From Volutella citrinella (taxonomy: Eukaryota; Ascomycota; Sordariomycetes; Hypocreales; Nectriaceae), in assembly GCA_034401135.1 (NCBI GenBank), contig JAWZSP010000008.1, positions 3,286,001-3,350,000 of the forward strand: a stretch of DNA of 64,000 nucleotides, in the 5' to 3' direction. The notes beneath the pieces were generated by a model. That model did no database searches. It worked only from the letters and a program-made list of their open reading frames with translations, and was not told the origin of the DNA. How positions within the stretch are numbered: the stretch's first letter is position 1; every line of letters starts with the position of its first letter. Both the position numbers and the translations under genes were made by a program. Of this stretch, positions 43,753 through 57,900 are shown one piece after another.

Positions 43753-45546
43753 ATGGCTGAACTTGCAGGGCTGGTCCTCGGCGGGATACCCATCGTAATA
43801 TGGGCCCTCGAAAACTATGCCGAGCCACTCGAGGCATTTCACAACTACCGGACTTCCATTGAGACATTTAGGGCGGACTTGATCCTCCAAAACCGTCAGT
43901 TGCAGACGACCCTCGCAAACATCGGTCTCACGGACAGCCCCACCAGAGAAGATGTGCTGGGATGTTTTGAGTCCAAGTGTCCAGGCATTTACAAGGAACT
44001 CATGGTGATTGTGAAACGTATGGACGACGTTACCGCTCATTTGATGGAGAACCTCGACATTGATATCCATGGAAAGGTAAGCCAGCGCCTCGACGCCAAA
44101 GCAGGATCTGGTTGGTGATCGGGAGCTAACAAGGCACAGCCATTGGCCCTGTCCGGTCAAGCACAGTGGGAATGGAGACGTGTCAAACACAGCTTCAGCA
44201 CCAAGAAGCGCAACAAGGTCATTGAAGACCTGAGACACTGGAACGATGACTTACGAAGGGCTCTTGAGAAACCAGAACTGCCGGCAGAGGATGATTCGCC
44301 GAAGGTCGAGGCTATCAAACGGCGATTCAACGGTCAGCGATGCGGATCCATTCGTCGATACATGTCGTCCTTCCATCGGGCGCTCGAGGCAGGGTTCGGA
44401 TGCTCATGTTCCCCGCCGCATCAAGCGGCCGTTGAACTTGACTGGGCCACCTTTGATTCCGAAGCTGACAAGCGCTTCAAGGTTGCAATTTCTTGCAACT
44501 CGGCCACCATGCATAGCACGTGGCGAGATATTCACGTTTCTCTGAAGCAATCAGTCCAGAAGCTGCCTCCAGCCCCCGAGTTACCTGATAAACCTCTTCC
44601 AATACACCAAATCAATGCTACGCCCAAAGACAGATCACCAGCCTCATTTCTACAGTCCAAGCTCGCGAGGTTCAAGCACCGATCCCGGTCTGCAACACCA
44701 ACAACAGCTCCATCTCCGGCCCAAGACCCTGTAGTGGCTCCCGCAATTTTAGCACCCGTTGACACCGAGATTTCCGACTTGTGTGATGCCATGGCTGGAG
44801 AGTGTAAGCCCTGGAAACTGAGAGGCACTCTCAAAGCCCCAGACGACGAAGAGGAGGAAGACAGACAGTTCCATCTCACCCACAATCAGTCACCACCAGC
44901 AAAACTTGTTCGCACGCTTTCGTTGAAGACTTTATTCCTACCAGAACCTTCAAAGCGCCAACGCAATTCGTTTTTCCCTCTATCAGCGAAGCAGCGGTAT
45001 CACATCGCCGCATCCATGACTTGGTCTGTCCTGCATCTCAGCGGCAGTCCCTGGCTAGGCGACCATTGGGACGAAAACCAGGCCAGCATCTTTCTCGAGA
45101 AACGCCAAGGCATGGAACTCCTTTCATGGCATCCATGTGCGCTGTGCATCTTCTCATCCCAACGCGCAGAAGCAGGGGCCGACAAGCCTTCCAACGAGTT
45201 CAACGTCTTGATTCCCAACAGAAGCATCTTCGCTCTGGGCATTTTGCTCGTGGAGCTGTGCATTAATGCATCTCTGCTCAGTCTTGCTCAAGCTGACGAC
45301 GGCGGCGCGCTGTCATCCATGTTCAAAGTCTATGAAGCAGCGCTGGGCAAACTCGATGAAGTGTATAGCCTTGCGGGCGACTCTTACGGGTACGCAGCCT
45401 AGCGGTGTATTAAGTTCTCGTTTCAGGGCCGCGACCAGTACAACAACTTCAACTTTACGCAGTTCCGACAGCAGTTTCATGATACAGTGGTTGCGCCTGT
45501 GCAGGCTACGTATCAGATGTTTCCAGATTCGCGGATTCGGGTGTGA
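43753..45546 (+). CDS. DUF7580-like fungal protein with degenerate kinase-like C-terminus; premature in-frame TAG
   Basis: Exons are 43753-44076 and 44140 onward; the intron has a CTAAC branch site. It begins MAELAGLVLGGIPIVIWALENY, the hydrophobic helix that opens the fungal DUF7580 family and is reminiscent of HeLo-like N-termini. A low-complexity Ser/Pro middle (residues about 270-320) leads to a kinase-like remnant: RYHIAASMTWSVLHLSGSPWL, ASIFLEKR, and NRSIFALGILLVELCIN. The frame stops with TAG at 45400-45402 (codon 529), yet the next 47 codons to a TGA at 45544 continue in frame with the expected family C-terminus (RCIKFSFQGRD, FRQQFHDTVVAPVQ). No intron with correct phase removes the TAG. 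The protein is either truncated by 47 residues or recently inactivated. Function unknown; likely recognition-related. Confidence 0.65.
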
Positions 45547-45934
45547 GGAGCCTCTAGCGAATAGCATCGTAAATTCGAATAGAGGACCACAATTACGCCT
45601 CGCCTCCTTTCATATTGATCACTTTTTGTTGAAGTGACGTTAAAATAATAACCCTGTGTGCTCACGGGGTTATTAGTGGCCTTATTTCAGTAGCGTCCTA
45701 TCAAGTTCACACCACACGTTAGCTTCTGTGTTGGACTTCACGACAGCAAAGATCGAGAAAAGCTTGATGTCGCCCTGCACAAATGATTCTTACGTCACCC
45801 ATCCAAAATCGCAAAAAGCTAGAGAAGCAACGAATTCATGCCACGAGCAGGTAATTATCACAAAGATGGCTAGCCAGAGGGTATGGAAAACAATGGAACT
45901 AGAGTGTTACTATCTAGTCTAGGGTAGTGATCAG
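45547..45934. other. Intergenic region between convergent genes
   Basis: 388 bp between the DUF7580-like gene and the NRPS 3' end. It contains an ataataaccctgtgtgctcacggggttatta inverted repeat near 45643-45673 that may act in transcript termination; no gene. Confidence 0.45.
45643..45673. repeat. Short inverted repeat between convergent 3' ends
   Basis: The arms ataataaccc-tgtg and ca-cggggttatta pair nearly perfectly around a short loop. It sits between the 3' ends of the DUF7580-like gene and the NRPS. A role in 3'-end formation is only a guess. Confidence 0.4.
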
Positions 45935-48900
45935 TTACATCTCAATCAACTTTGTCACCTCGCTGCTGAAAGATTCCACAAACTTGGAGACCAACTCCCG
46001 GTTATTGCCCAGGAGGGCCTCATCGCCACTTATGTCAACATTGAGGTTGCCGTTCTGGCGAGCCAAGATATTGAAGTAGAGTGGTTGGCTGCTCAAACCA
46101 GTAACATCAAGGCCATCCACTATTGAATTGGCTGTCGACGGCGCGCCTGTAGTGAAATATTCGGAAGCAAGAGGCTCGCCAAGTTTGTGACGCTGTAGCA
46201 CACTCCACTCGTCAGTACCGTTTGCTTGCGCGGCATCCTTCTCTTCCGAGTAGAGGATGTTGATATGCGAGTTGAACTTGGGCGACAGCTTGTCCAGCTT
46301 GTCAGCCTGCGCAAACATCGTGAGCCTGGCTAGATGATCCTGCACGGCGTCACGCAACACCTGCTCGTCTTGGAACTCTAGATTCACACTCATTGGAACA
46401 ACAGTCATTGTCGGGATGCTCATCCCCGTGAGGTCCAGAGTCTGCTTGCCATCAGCCGAGGACAGGGCGCGCGACGAGTAGTTGAAGCCGAAGCTAGGTC
46501 GAGAGCTGCCCGTGAGTTGGCTTATTGCGCGAGCGTAGGCAATGATGACAGCCGTAGAAGTGCGTGATTTGTTCTTGGAGGCGCCGAGGAGAGCATCAGC
46601 CACCTTTTGCGGCAGGATGTCTTCGTAATGCGCCTTGAAGTGCTGGCCTGCCGCATTTGTGTTATTTGCAGCTCCCCCAAAATGAATGACAGTGTCTTCG
46701 GCTACTGTAAGGTACTGCCTCCAGTACTTTTGTTCGGCTTCTGAATGTCGAAAGTTGATGATTTCGTGGATACTCGATCGGACAGAGGGACGAGGCTGCA
46801 CCACTTGACTAGAAAACAAGTTGTGAAGATCCTTCTGGATCATCTTGATGCTCCACGCATCATAGAGCGCATGATGCACCCGAAGGACCATGGCCTTGCC
46901 GTCAGATGCCTCCAAGAAAGAAAGACGAGCTGGAGGTTCCTTCAGATCGGACGGAGAAGCGTTACCCTCGCGCACATGTTTCTCAATCAGCTCTCTGACT
47001 GAGATTGATTCGTCTTGGACGGTTGTGACGCGTTTGGCTGCCGAGACGCTTCCGTCGAGAGTAACTTGGACCAACTCAGCGGAGCCGTCTGTGTGAACAA
47101 ATGTTGTTTGCAGTATCTCGTGTGCTTGGCACAGAGATGACCAGTAGCTCGTTACCTTGTCCGCATCGATGGACTCATCCTGGATTTGATACACCCAAGG
47201 CGCTTCGAAGAATCGTTTTCCACCGTGAAGCCACTGCTGCAATGTGTGACGTTGCCCTGGCAGGACAGGAGAAATTGACTTGATCTGATCCTGTCCCAGT
47301 CCGAGTTTGTTGGCAACGATCACTTTCAGGCCCTCTTCCATCGTAGGCACCAATTTCTCCCGCTGTTGTGTGCCATTCTTCTCCACCAATGCAGGACTCT
47401 TTACAATATTGTAAATGCTAGCACCCTTCATGATATCAAAGACGCTCGCGTGAATGCCCATCTGCTTCCTCAAGAGTTTGGAGAATCGGATAGCTGAGAT
47501 GGAGTCGAGTCCGATGTTGATCAGCTTTGTGTCGTAAGCGATGGCCTTGCCTCGAAGCCTGTCTCCAACCAGTCTCTTTACGATTGCTGCAACCGCATCA
47601 GCCTTGGGTGTGAGGCCATTCAATTCCACACAAGTCGTGTGGCCGTTCGTGGCTGGCTTAGTCCTCCCACTCTCCGCTTCCCTCGAGTCCTCAACTAGCT
47701 GAAGATGAGCGGGACTGAGTGCTGAATCACGGAGTGTCTCAGAAAGAATGTATTGCAGAGCAGCTTCCAACTTTTTGCCCAGTTGAGTAACCTCTCCTTC
47801 GCTCATTTTGGCTCGCAGCGCGCCGTGTAGGCATCCATCTCTGATGCGAAAACTGACGATGAGAGGATAATCATCGTATGCAGGACCCTTGTCGCCATTC
47901 TTGACATCAGGCTGTGTATTGGCTGCAGTAGGAACAAGAGGATCCTTGGAGAATTCCTGGCTCTGAATGGAGACATCGCCATCGTATACAAACAAGCTCT
48001 GGAAAAGGCCGGCGGATGTATCGACACCGTCAGCTCTTGAGCATCTCCATGCTGTTTGGATAGCCCGAAGGGACGCCATTCCATTCGCACCTCGGGCACT
48101 GTCGCTCAGCGACTGCAGCTGCGACAAGGCCGTGTCGATGCTGATAGCACCGGGCCGACTACTCAACTCGATGCGAAGGGGAATCGTGTTGATGGTGGGA
48201 CCCATGACCAAACTGTCGTCGTCATCGCTGTTTGCCATGATGACTTCACCAAAGACAGCATCTGATTGTCTGTAAAGTGTCTCACACAGTACTTTGGCCC
48301 AAGCGAGCTGCATGGCTGCCTTGGGAGTGACGCTGGCCTCTTTGCACTTGGCTTGCAAGATTGATAGCCCTGTTTCATTGAGACTGAAGTAGAATGCAGA
48401 GGAAGCATGCAGGGAATTTTCGGCGAGCGTGACTGGCGAATACGTATAGCTGCGAACCTTGTCTGCCCAGAATGCAACCGCTGTTTCTTGCGCCATTGCG
48501 GATGATTTGGCAAAAGGACGGAAGGAATACGTAACCGACGCCTCATCATCTCGGTACTCGTGGTGACCACCCAGACGTTTGGCGTAGTTCTGCTTGAGTA
48601 GTCGCCACAGAGCTTGGATAGACTTGGCGTCATACAGAGAGTGATGCATCTTTAGCTGGACCAAGCCAGTGTGTGATACATCCCAGCTGACCCTGTCACT
48701 CTGTTCCGTGGATGAGATGATGCCAACCCACGGCGCATTGTCATTGTTAGTGAAGGTGAACCGCGTTCTCAAGATCTCGCAAGCCTGCACAGTATCTCTA
48801 ATAGCAGAGAATAGCTGTTCAAAGCCTGGAGCATCTTGTGCAAAAGCCGCGTCACACATTTGCATCGTGTGTGTGTATGTGTATGCCTCCTGCGCAAAAG

Positions 48901-51900
48901 CCATGGATGCGCTCAGCATGCCCTCTTGCAGTGGTGTGGCGATGAAAAAGAGATCGGAAGTCAGCTGCTGCAAGGTCTGTTCGTATGGCGTCTTGCCAAC
49001 TGGCGTAGCCTGAACAGACTCGCCGTTCGTGTGGTCATTGTGGCCATTGGTTGGCGCAATGCTGCGCTTGGTCTTTTCCTCATACACAAGTGCGGCGACA
49101 CCATGCACTGTCCGCGCCCTAATCACGGCGTTGGTCTTGATCTTGATCCCCTCTGACTTATTGATGAGCTTGACGAAGGGAAGGATATTGATTGAATCAA
49201 GACCAAGGCGGTAGAGGGATGTTGATTCGTCAATATGAGTTTCGTCCAAGCGTAGCAGACGGGAAGCAGTCTGCCGCACGCAAGTCAATGCCTCGTCAAA
49301 ACCCCGATAAGAAAATCCATTGTCGGACTTTGGAATGCCATTGATGCCATTGGGGATGCTGGGGGCTGTCCGGGTAGCCTCATAATTAACAGAGGCGAAT
49401 TGATCAACTGTTACTGCGCCATTGGCAGAGTTTTCAACAACCCTTTCAAACAAAGTGGCGACATCCTCAAGTTGGGCTTCTGTTAGAGCACCAGAGGACG
49501 CAAGTATCAATTCAATCTTGCCATCGGGATGCAAGTCAATATCAATGGCCAAGGCCATGTCAATTTTCGCTTTGCCGGGCATGGAAGTCATGTTGCCTGG
49601 TGCATCTTTCCGAGTAGTAGACTCGTCATCTGCAGGTAGCAAATTGATGGTCAACAGGCTGTCGAAGAGCTTTTCTTCGAGATCAGCCCATCGTTGGATC
49701 CTGTCGGCGGTAACGAGCGGCATGTTGCCCTGGCAGGCATTTTCGTGGCCCTGTTGAACCCTCTTGGCCAGGGAAGCCAACGTCTCATGAGCCCCTTCAA
49801 GGACAGTGGCGTGAACGATGGTGTTTAGACAGGGTCCGACAAATTCGTCTATGCCTGTGGCAATGTGGCTCAACAGAGGCCGGAGGGACATGGTGAAGCC
49901 GTAGATGATGGAGCTTCCCCTGGTCAGTTGAGCAAGACAGAGCGTAGTGGCAAGCTGAAAAGCAGTCGACAGGGATACGGGCGCTCCATCTCCCTGCAGC
50001 TTAGTCTTGAGCTTTGCCGCTGTGTAGGCCAGAGTTCTGGCCGAGCGTGTCAGGGTGTAGTCTCTTGGCTCATCAGTGTTTGCACCAACACGGCAGGGTT
50101 GAACATTGCGTAGCTTCGCCTGCCAGGACTCTTTGATGGATCGAGTCTCCTCAGCACTCAATTCACAGTGGGTAGCAAGTTTTCGTAGAGTTGAGAGACT
50201 CTGGGTATCAAGTGCTGCAACTCCCCCCGTATTGGCGTAAGCTTGCTCGATCTTGTTCCTCAACGTCGTGATAGCTGCGCCATCGTACAGTGCATGGTGA
50301 ATCGTCAACGAGACAATTGCTTGGCCGGAGGTTGAATCTCGCTCAACTTGTAAGCGAACAGGTGGCCGGACGCTCATCTGGGAAACCAGGGCTGCAGCAT
50401 TGTCTTGGCCGTCAAAAGGCGATGGAGGTGATTCTAGCACAACTTGGAAGATGCGGCCATCTTCCTCACGCTGAACGAAACAAGCTCGGAGCATTGCTTC
50501 TGCAGCGACAACTCGTTCTGCCACCTCCTTCCAGCGGGCGATATCTGTACCGGAAGCAAGTTGGTAGTTGAACTGCGTCACGTAGGGGACATCCGCGCTC
50601 ATCGTCGCCTCGTCCGAGGCAAGCCAATTCAGCGACAGAGCGACTAGGGATGATTGAAGAGGTAGACAAGGGAGGACTGCTGAAATATCAACTCCAGTCA
50701 GGCTGTTTGCGCTTGGCCCAAGGTCGGCGAGGCTTAGTTCCGTTGTTGGAAGGGCAGTGCTTGCGGGCAAGGGGTTCAATGCCACACCCTCACCAGCCGC
50801 TTGAGCAAGCGAGCTGATTGAGCATGAGGGCGAAAGGAGCTCGGCGAGGGAAACCTTGACGAAACCTCTTCTCTTGAGCGTCGATAGTAGATGCATGCCA
50901 GAAAGACTGTCGATGCCCAGGCTGCGAATGGTGCTAGAGGGCGTGGCATTGACTTGGCTGCCGACAGCCTCTTCGATGGCTGCAAAAACCTGCTTCTCTG
51001 TTTCGTCTAAGAGGGAAACAGCCGTGTCAGAAGGAGTCGTTGTCGTGTGGGAAGCATGCTGAGAGTCCAGAAGCTCATTTCCCAGTTTGATGAGCAGCTT
51101 GCTGTCCGTCTTCCCAGAGACAGCCATGTACGGCATCTTGGATATCCAGGCCATCTCGGGCACCATAAAGGCCGGCAGACCCTGTTGACAAGCTTGCTCA
51201 ACCACTTTGAGCACAGAATAGAGAGCCGGGTTGGGCTGCAAGATGAGTTCAGCCTCAGAATCGAGCTCAGACTTGATCAGAGCGTTGCTGCTTCGTGCCA
51301 AGAAGCCTACCAGGCGCTGGTCAACAACAGCGGCAGCGACGTCGAGAGCTCCCTGGTCTGCAACCACTTTCTTGATGTACGCTTCCACTTCTCCAATCTC
51401 GAAGCGTTGGCCTCGGATCTTGGTCTGTTGATCCCTTCGACCAAGGAACTCCACAGTGCCGTCGTGCATCATCCTCATGATGTCGCCAGTCCTGTAGATG
51501 CGCTTTTTGCCGCCTCCTAGCAGTGTTGTGTACTGGAATCCCTTGGCATTTTCCTCGGGCCTGTTCAGATAGCCGACGGCCACCTGGGGCCCAGCAATGC
51601 AAAACTCTCCAGGTTGGCCCTTGCGAGCAACCACCTGCTCGCCGTCCTCGCCAGACACCAAGAGAAGACCTTCCAGACCCGGCAGCGGCAAGCCCAAGTT
51701 TCGTGCATTGGAATGATGGCCGACAATATGGCTTAAGCATCCAACGGTAGCCTCGGTTGGCCCGTAAAAGTTCATGAGTGCTGCGTCGGGATTTCCAGTG
51801 TTAAGCCGCTCGAAAAGCTCGTGGGACGCCTTCTCGCCGCCAAATGTCAGGACTCGCATTGAAGGCACATCCTTGAGACGCAGGCCCAGCTGCAGGAGAA

Positions 51901-54900
51901 TTGATGGCACAGACCCCATGTGTGTGATTCCGACCTCGTTGATGACTTGCTGTAGGCTGGCAAAGATTCCATCGCGGTCCTTTCCAATGGCGGATCGGAA
52001 ACCGAGGTGCCACGCAGTGAACATAGAGGTGAGATGGGTGTCAAAAGCACGAGATGCGACGTTGAGGTACTTGCCAGTGCCTCCAAGAGTCGCAGTGTCC
52101 GAGTTGGCCTCAATGAGTCGTTTGGTCATGGCTGCAATGTAGTGAAGCAGGCTCTCGTTTGTGACTCTGACACCCTTGGGTCGGCCTGTCGAGCCAGACG
52201 TGTAGAGGAGATAGCCTCCATCACCGGTTTTGGCTGGCTGACTCGCGATGGTGTTAGGCCAGGAGCTGATTTGTTCTAGTTCATCGTCGCCTTCAGGGAG
52301 GAACACTGCTGGAGGATTGCTCTCCAGCCCCAACTCCAGCTCGTTGGCCAACGTCTCTGTGGTGAGTATGAGCTTGGCATCTGCATCGCGGAGGAGGAGC
52401 TGTTTCCTAGCAGTGGGAAGGCCGCCATCAATGGGAAGATATGTGTAGCCACATTTGAAGACGGCATTAATAGCGGCCAGAGACTTTGTGTCTCTTCCGA
52501 GGTAGAGAGCAACCACATCGTCAGGCTGGAGGCTCGCTGGATGGCTCGCCAGCTTGGAAGCAATGGCATTGACGAGCACTTCCAACTCGCGATAAGTAAG
52601 GGTTTTGTTGGTGATCTGGTCACCGCCTTCGTCGTCGTCTTCCAAAAAGATTTCCTCGACAGCGATCCAGTCCGGGTGCTCGGCTGCTTGCTTGGTGACC
52701 AACTCAGCCGGGTTGCGCGCAATTTCTACACCCACAAGTGTCTTAGGCTCTCCAACCAGGGAGATGAGGTTGCTTTGCATGTAATTGCTAAGCTGGTTGA
52801 GCGGAATGGCAGGGTATTCCACCATGGCGCGAGCCTGGTCAAGAACTTGCTCCAGCATCATGTTTAGCATCGCCTGAGAAATCCGACGCGAGTCACCCGT
52901 GAGCTCAATCATGTTCTCAGCCTCAAAGATGTTCACGGCCATGGGGTGCTCGACATTCAACGACAGAGTCTGTCCAACTTCGTGGAACATATCAAGTCCA
53001 GCATCGACAACATCATCGCCGGCGGAACCAGCAGGGTGGTAGACAAAGAGGGCTGGGAAGGGTGCGTTGCTGTCTCCACCACTTTCGTTGATCATTTTCT
53101 TGATGTCAACTGGATGTAAGCTGTGGGCGACTTGGCCTAGAGACGAGGCATTGCGATTCATCTCAGCCCATAGCTGCTCGGCTGTCAAGTCGTGGGTGCG
53201 GACGGCGATGGGCAGAGTGGCCATGGCTGGACCTACGACTCGCGAGAGGTCTGGATGCAAGACTCTTTGCGAGACAGTCTGGCCCAAGACGACGGTCTCG
53301 AGTTCGAGCACAGCAGCAAGAACGCAGCCAAAGGCAGATTGCATCAGTCGTGGCAAGTCAGGCAGTCCGACGCGGCAATCCAGCAGCTGACTTGGTATAG
53401 TCGTCTTGGCAGACAATATTGTCTTTTCCTGTTTCTGGCGGGATCCCGTCAGGTCAGGGAACGGTCCGTTGATGGCACCATCGGCTTCTACCAAACCGTG
53501 AAGGTGGTTTCTCCATGCCGAGTTGGCTTCGTCCCTCTGTGAGATGGATGGCAACAGGCCTAACTCCATGCCCCTTGCCATCTGCAGAGCCTCGGCGTTC
53601 TTTGCGAAGCTCTTTTCTGGGGCACGGTAGAGGGTAGCCACAGTTTCAAGCATCATTCGAGAAGCCTCTGCATCGTGGAGAGCATGATGCATGCTAAGAA
53701 TCATCTTGCTATTTGCTTCGATAAAGGTGACGGCCCACGGAGGGCTGGCTTCTGTCAATGTCACAGGCCCAAGCTCCAACTGTATCTCCCTCGCAAGCTG
53801 AGCCAAGCTTTCTTCATCAGCATCGCCAAGCGTGACCCAGCGAACAAGAGGCTTTTCGAGGATCGCTTGAAGCACAGTGGCGTGGGTGCCTTGCTTTCGG
53901 GCCCATTGTCCACTATTCGTGCCATAGTGCACAGCCAGTTGCGCCAAAGGAATGAAGACTGTCCGTAGGATATCGAGATGAGAGGCGGCAGCTGTCCACG
54001 CAGCTTTCAGACGAGCGGCGTCAATCTTGTCGACATGGCCAAGGTCAAAGATGCGGTGCGACCAGTATGCCCCCGGATCGAGCATTGTTTCAGCGAGCAA
54101 GGATTCCTGCACCGGTGTAGCCGGAAGTATGTAAGAGGTGTTGCTTGGTCGCTGTTCTCCATGCAGACACTTAGTCAGTTGTTCTTTGAGCAATGAAATC
54201 CATGAGACTTGGGGAACCTGCTCAGTCTGCTGGCTAGGGACTTGGGCTTGAGGAATTGACTGCAGGGCAACGTTGACGAGCTCTCCAAGAGTCTGGCAGC
54301 GCATCAGGTCCAGCACGCCGACGTTGCACTTCATCTCTCGCCGCAACATCCACGCCAACTTGGTGACTTGCAGCGAGCTGAAGCCCAAACCAGCTAAGCT
54401 GTCATTTGGGTCAAGAGGATCGAGGGGTACATTGAAGTTGTCCGCAATCGCCTTGACCACGGGGAGCTGGTCCTCAGACCATTCCACGCCAGAAGCTGCG
54501 CCATCCCCAGCGGGTGAGTCCCGTCCTGCAAGAACATCAAGGTCTGAGGCGTTGTATATGTTCAGCAACGCCTTTCTGTCGACCTTGTTGGAAGCAGTGC
54601 GCGGCATGGTAGTATCAAGTACCACTACGTGGCCGGGGACCATGTACGCTGGCAGCACTTCTCTTGCCTTTTGAAAGACTTGCGTTCGGATCTTGGCAGT
54701 ATCAACACCCTGCTTCTTCATCGAGACAAATGTGACGACAACCTTGTGGTTGGCATCGCCACCGCTGGCTCCTGGGCGTGGCAGGTACAGAGTCTCAACG
54801 TGCTCAATGGCCGGCTCCTCATCCTTGATGGCACAGGCTGCACTGATCTCGCTGAGCTCAATGCGGATCCCAGTGATCTTGACCAAGTCGTCATTCCGGC

Positions 54901-57900
54901 CTAGGAACTCGAAGCCATGGTCGTTCAGCCGTACCGTGTCTCCAGTGATGTAGATTCGCTCGCCGATGCTAGGGACTCTCTCCGCCGGAATAAAAGACTT
55001 GGCTGTCTTGGCTTCGTTGTTGAGATAGCCCTTGGCAACCTGAGCACCGCCGAGAGCCAGCTCGCCAACGCCATAACGAGGCACGAGCTCCCATCGTGTC
55101 TTTTGCGTATCATCCGGATCCACAACTTCGCGTACAACGTAGGCTGTACAAGGCGTCAACGGGAAGCCAACATTGGCAGCCTTGGCCGGGTCACGGCTCT
55201 TTCCAAAGAATTGTCTCATGGTAGACACCACCGCGTTTTCAGCCGGGCCATACGTGTTGTAGGCTTTTCTATTTGGCGCCCAAGCCTCAGCAACATCCTC
55301 TGTGAGCTTCTCGCCGATAAATGTCACATATGGGAGACACGAGCTGTTGATTTCCTGCACGTCAATGCTGGCGCCAAAAGACGGGGTGAGATGAGCGTGC
55401 GTCGGGCTTGACTTGTTCACAAACTCGGCAAATGTGCCCAGGACAACTTCTCGCGTCCCGCTAATCACACTGCCGGCCAAACCCCACGTGAAGAATAAGT
55501 CTTGGACAAACACGTCGAAGCTGTAAGACGATAGCTGTAGCGTACGCACGGGGCGGCCCTTGTCGTGCTCAACCCGGACCTGAAGGTCACGCATAGCGTT
55601 TGCGGCGGCGAAGTGCTGGATCATGACGCCCTTGGGCTCTCCAGTCGTGCCAGAGGTCCAAAGCAGGTAAGCAAGATCCTGTCCACTGATGGCAGATTGC
55701 GTAGACTGGATGCCCTGGCGCGGCTCTGGCCTGACAGCCGTCTTGACGTTTTCGTATTGGTCGACGAGGATGACACGCACACCTGCCAAACTCTCGTGGG
55801 CCAAGCACGGCTCTACGAGGTGGAAAGAGACTGAGGTTGTCAAAACAACCTTGCCTTGCGTTCTGGCCATCAGCGAGGTCCTTCTCTGAACGGGTGAAGT
55901 CTCATCAATGGGAGACCAGGAAGATCCCGCCTTGAGGATAGCAAGAATAGACACGTAGAGCTCTATGCAACGGTGCATGCAAATAGGGATGACCTCTACG
56001 TCCTCTTCACGTAGAATATTAGCTAGTCCGTTTGCTCGGGCGTCGAGCTCAGCGTAGGTCATGTCGACTGGAGGGGCGTCGAGGGATTCGTAGAAGCTCA
56101 AGGCGAGGAGATCTGGCGTAACAGCAGCCTGGTTCTCGAACTGGGCGTGGAGAACATCGACACGTTCTGTTCTCTCTCGCTCCGCTTCCTCAGGATCTTC
56201 CGTTGGTAGAGGGATGGTACCTTCGGCTGAGAGCAGGTTTCTGGGTAAACAAGCCGGTAGAGATTGCACAAGGTCATCGCTCTTGGAGGCCAGCAGTCTC
56301 TCGGTCAATGCCGCAAATTGCTTGACAATGACTTGGGCCGACGTCTCCGACAAGGCGTCATCACGGTAGGTGACTTTGAACAATACTGCATCAGATGCGA
56401 GAGCGCTATAAGGAAACACCTCGGCAAAGATGTCAAAGTCGTAGCGGATGGCAGGGTTACGGATCTCAGTCCAGGGAGTCGCAGCTGGCGCATCCTCGGC
56501 CTTGCTCCATATGGCTTCTGGTGGAGCATATGCCTGCAGAGCCAACGCAGTGTTGTACGGCAATGTCTTGAACAGCCCAAACGACACGTTGCGACTGCGC
56601 TGGGCAACTCTCGAGCTCTGAGAAAGAAGGAGGGTGAGCTCACGCACGGTCTGCTGGTCGGGCAGAGGAACTCGGCACGGTACCACAGAGAAGGTAGGTG
56701 CATGGGCAGCCTCGTCCTGACCGGAGAGAACGCTGCCAAACACGACATCCTCGGTGTTGGCCTCGGAGAAGATCTTTAAAAGCAGAGACCAAGACGCTTG
56801 AAGAACAGACAGGGGCGAGATGCCCAACTCCCTACTTCTGGCCTCGAGCTGCTTCCATTGAACGCTGCTGGCAAATTGGACCGTGGCAGAAGCATAGTCT
56901 GCCGGGACGCCTGGTGCAGGAGACATGATGTTGTTGCCGCTCAATGCGTGGAAGCTCGCCGCCTCCCAGTCTTTGACGGTGTCTTGCCAGTATGTATCCG
57001 TTTCAGCATCCAAGCTCGAGACCCAGTGCGATACGACGTCTTGAACAGACAGTCGGAGGAGAGGAGCAAGACCTGCGTACTCGCGCGAGATGTCTTCGAG
57101 TAATACCTCGAGCGATGCTCCATCGCAGAGACAATGTGCCACACTAAGTACAAGCAGCCTAGAATTGGTATGCGGCTCATTTTCGCCGTGGACAATCTGT
57201 ATGTGGTACAGCTTTTGCGAATCAAATTCCAGATATTGCTGAGCTGCCTCGAGCCATGGCTGGGTGTTGCTGACTGACCCCGTTCTTCGCACAACTCTGG
57301 GGGAGTTGCTAGTCCATTTGCGCCATGCATCAGGCCTCAAGATGACTTGGGCAAACGGCGAGAGGTCGTCATTGCATGCAACAAAGACACTCCTGTAGGT
57401 CTGATTTCGTTCGATGACGACATTGACAGCATTTTCAAGTGTCTCAAGCGAGATATTAGCCTGGAGCGGCAGAACTGTGTGACTGATATAATTCCGTCGG
57501 TCCATGGCAAAGCTAACAGCCAGTTGACTTTGGGTGCTTGTTGCGGGTAGTACAGTCTCAACATCAGCCTCCGCGATCGATTCGAGCGCCGCAAGAGAAG
57601 CTTCCATGTGACGGGAGGCAAAGTCAGCCATCCGATTCTGCGCTTCCGCCTTATCCGCCGCGAGGCCCAGCGAGGATGTGTTGCTCAACCTTGATGCGAA
57701 GAAGACGGATCTTATACTGGCTTCAGGATGAAGAAGCAGGCTGAGTGATGGTTGGAGGTGCTTTGACTCTGGCCAGTGCTTCCTAATCTCGCGCAGGAGT
57801 CTCATGGCGCCGAGACTGTCGACGCCGGCCTCGACAAGTAGTGTGCCGGAATTCAACGAGGACTCAGCAGTTGAGCCATGGTTGACAATACTCGAGAGCA

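Noticed and set aside
43456..44238. 260-codon minus-strand frame
   Set aside because: Antisense to the DUF7580-like gene, no motif, and not joinable to the pseudokinase gene in phase.
45390..45426. Intron to remove the TAG of the DUF7580-like gene
   Set aside because: Only 37 nt, wrong phase, and would delete the conserved RCIKFSF segment.
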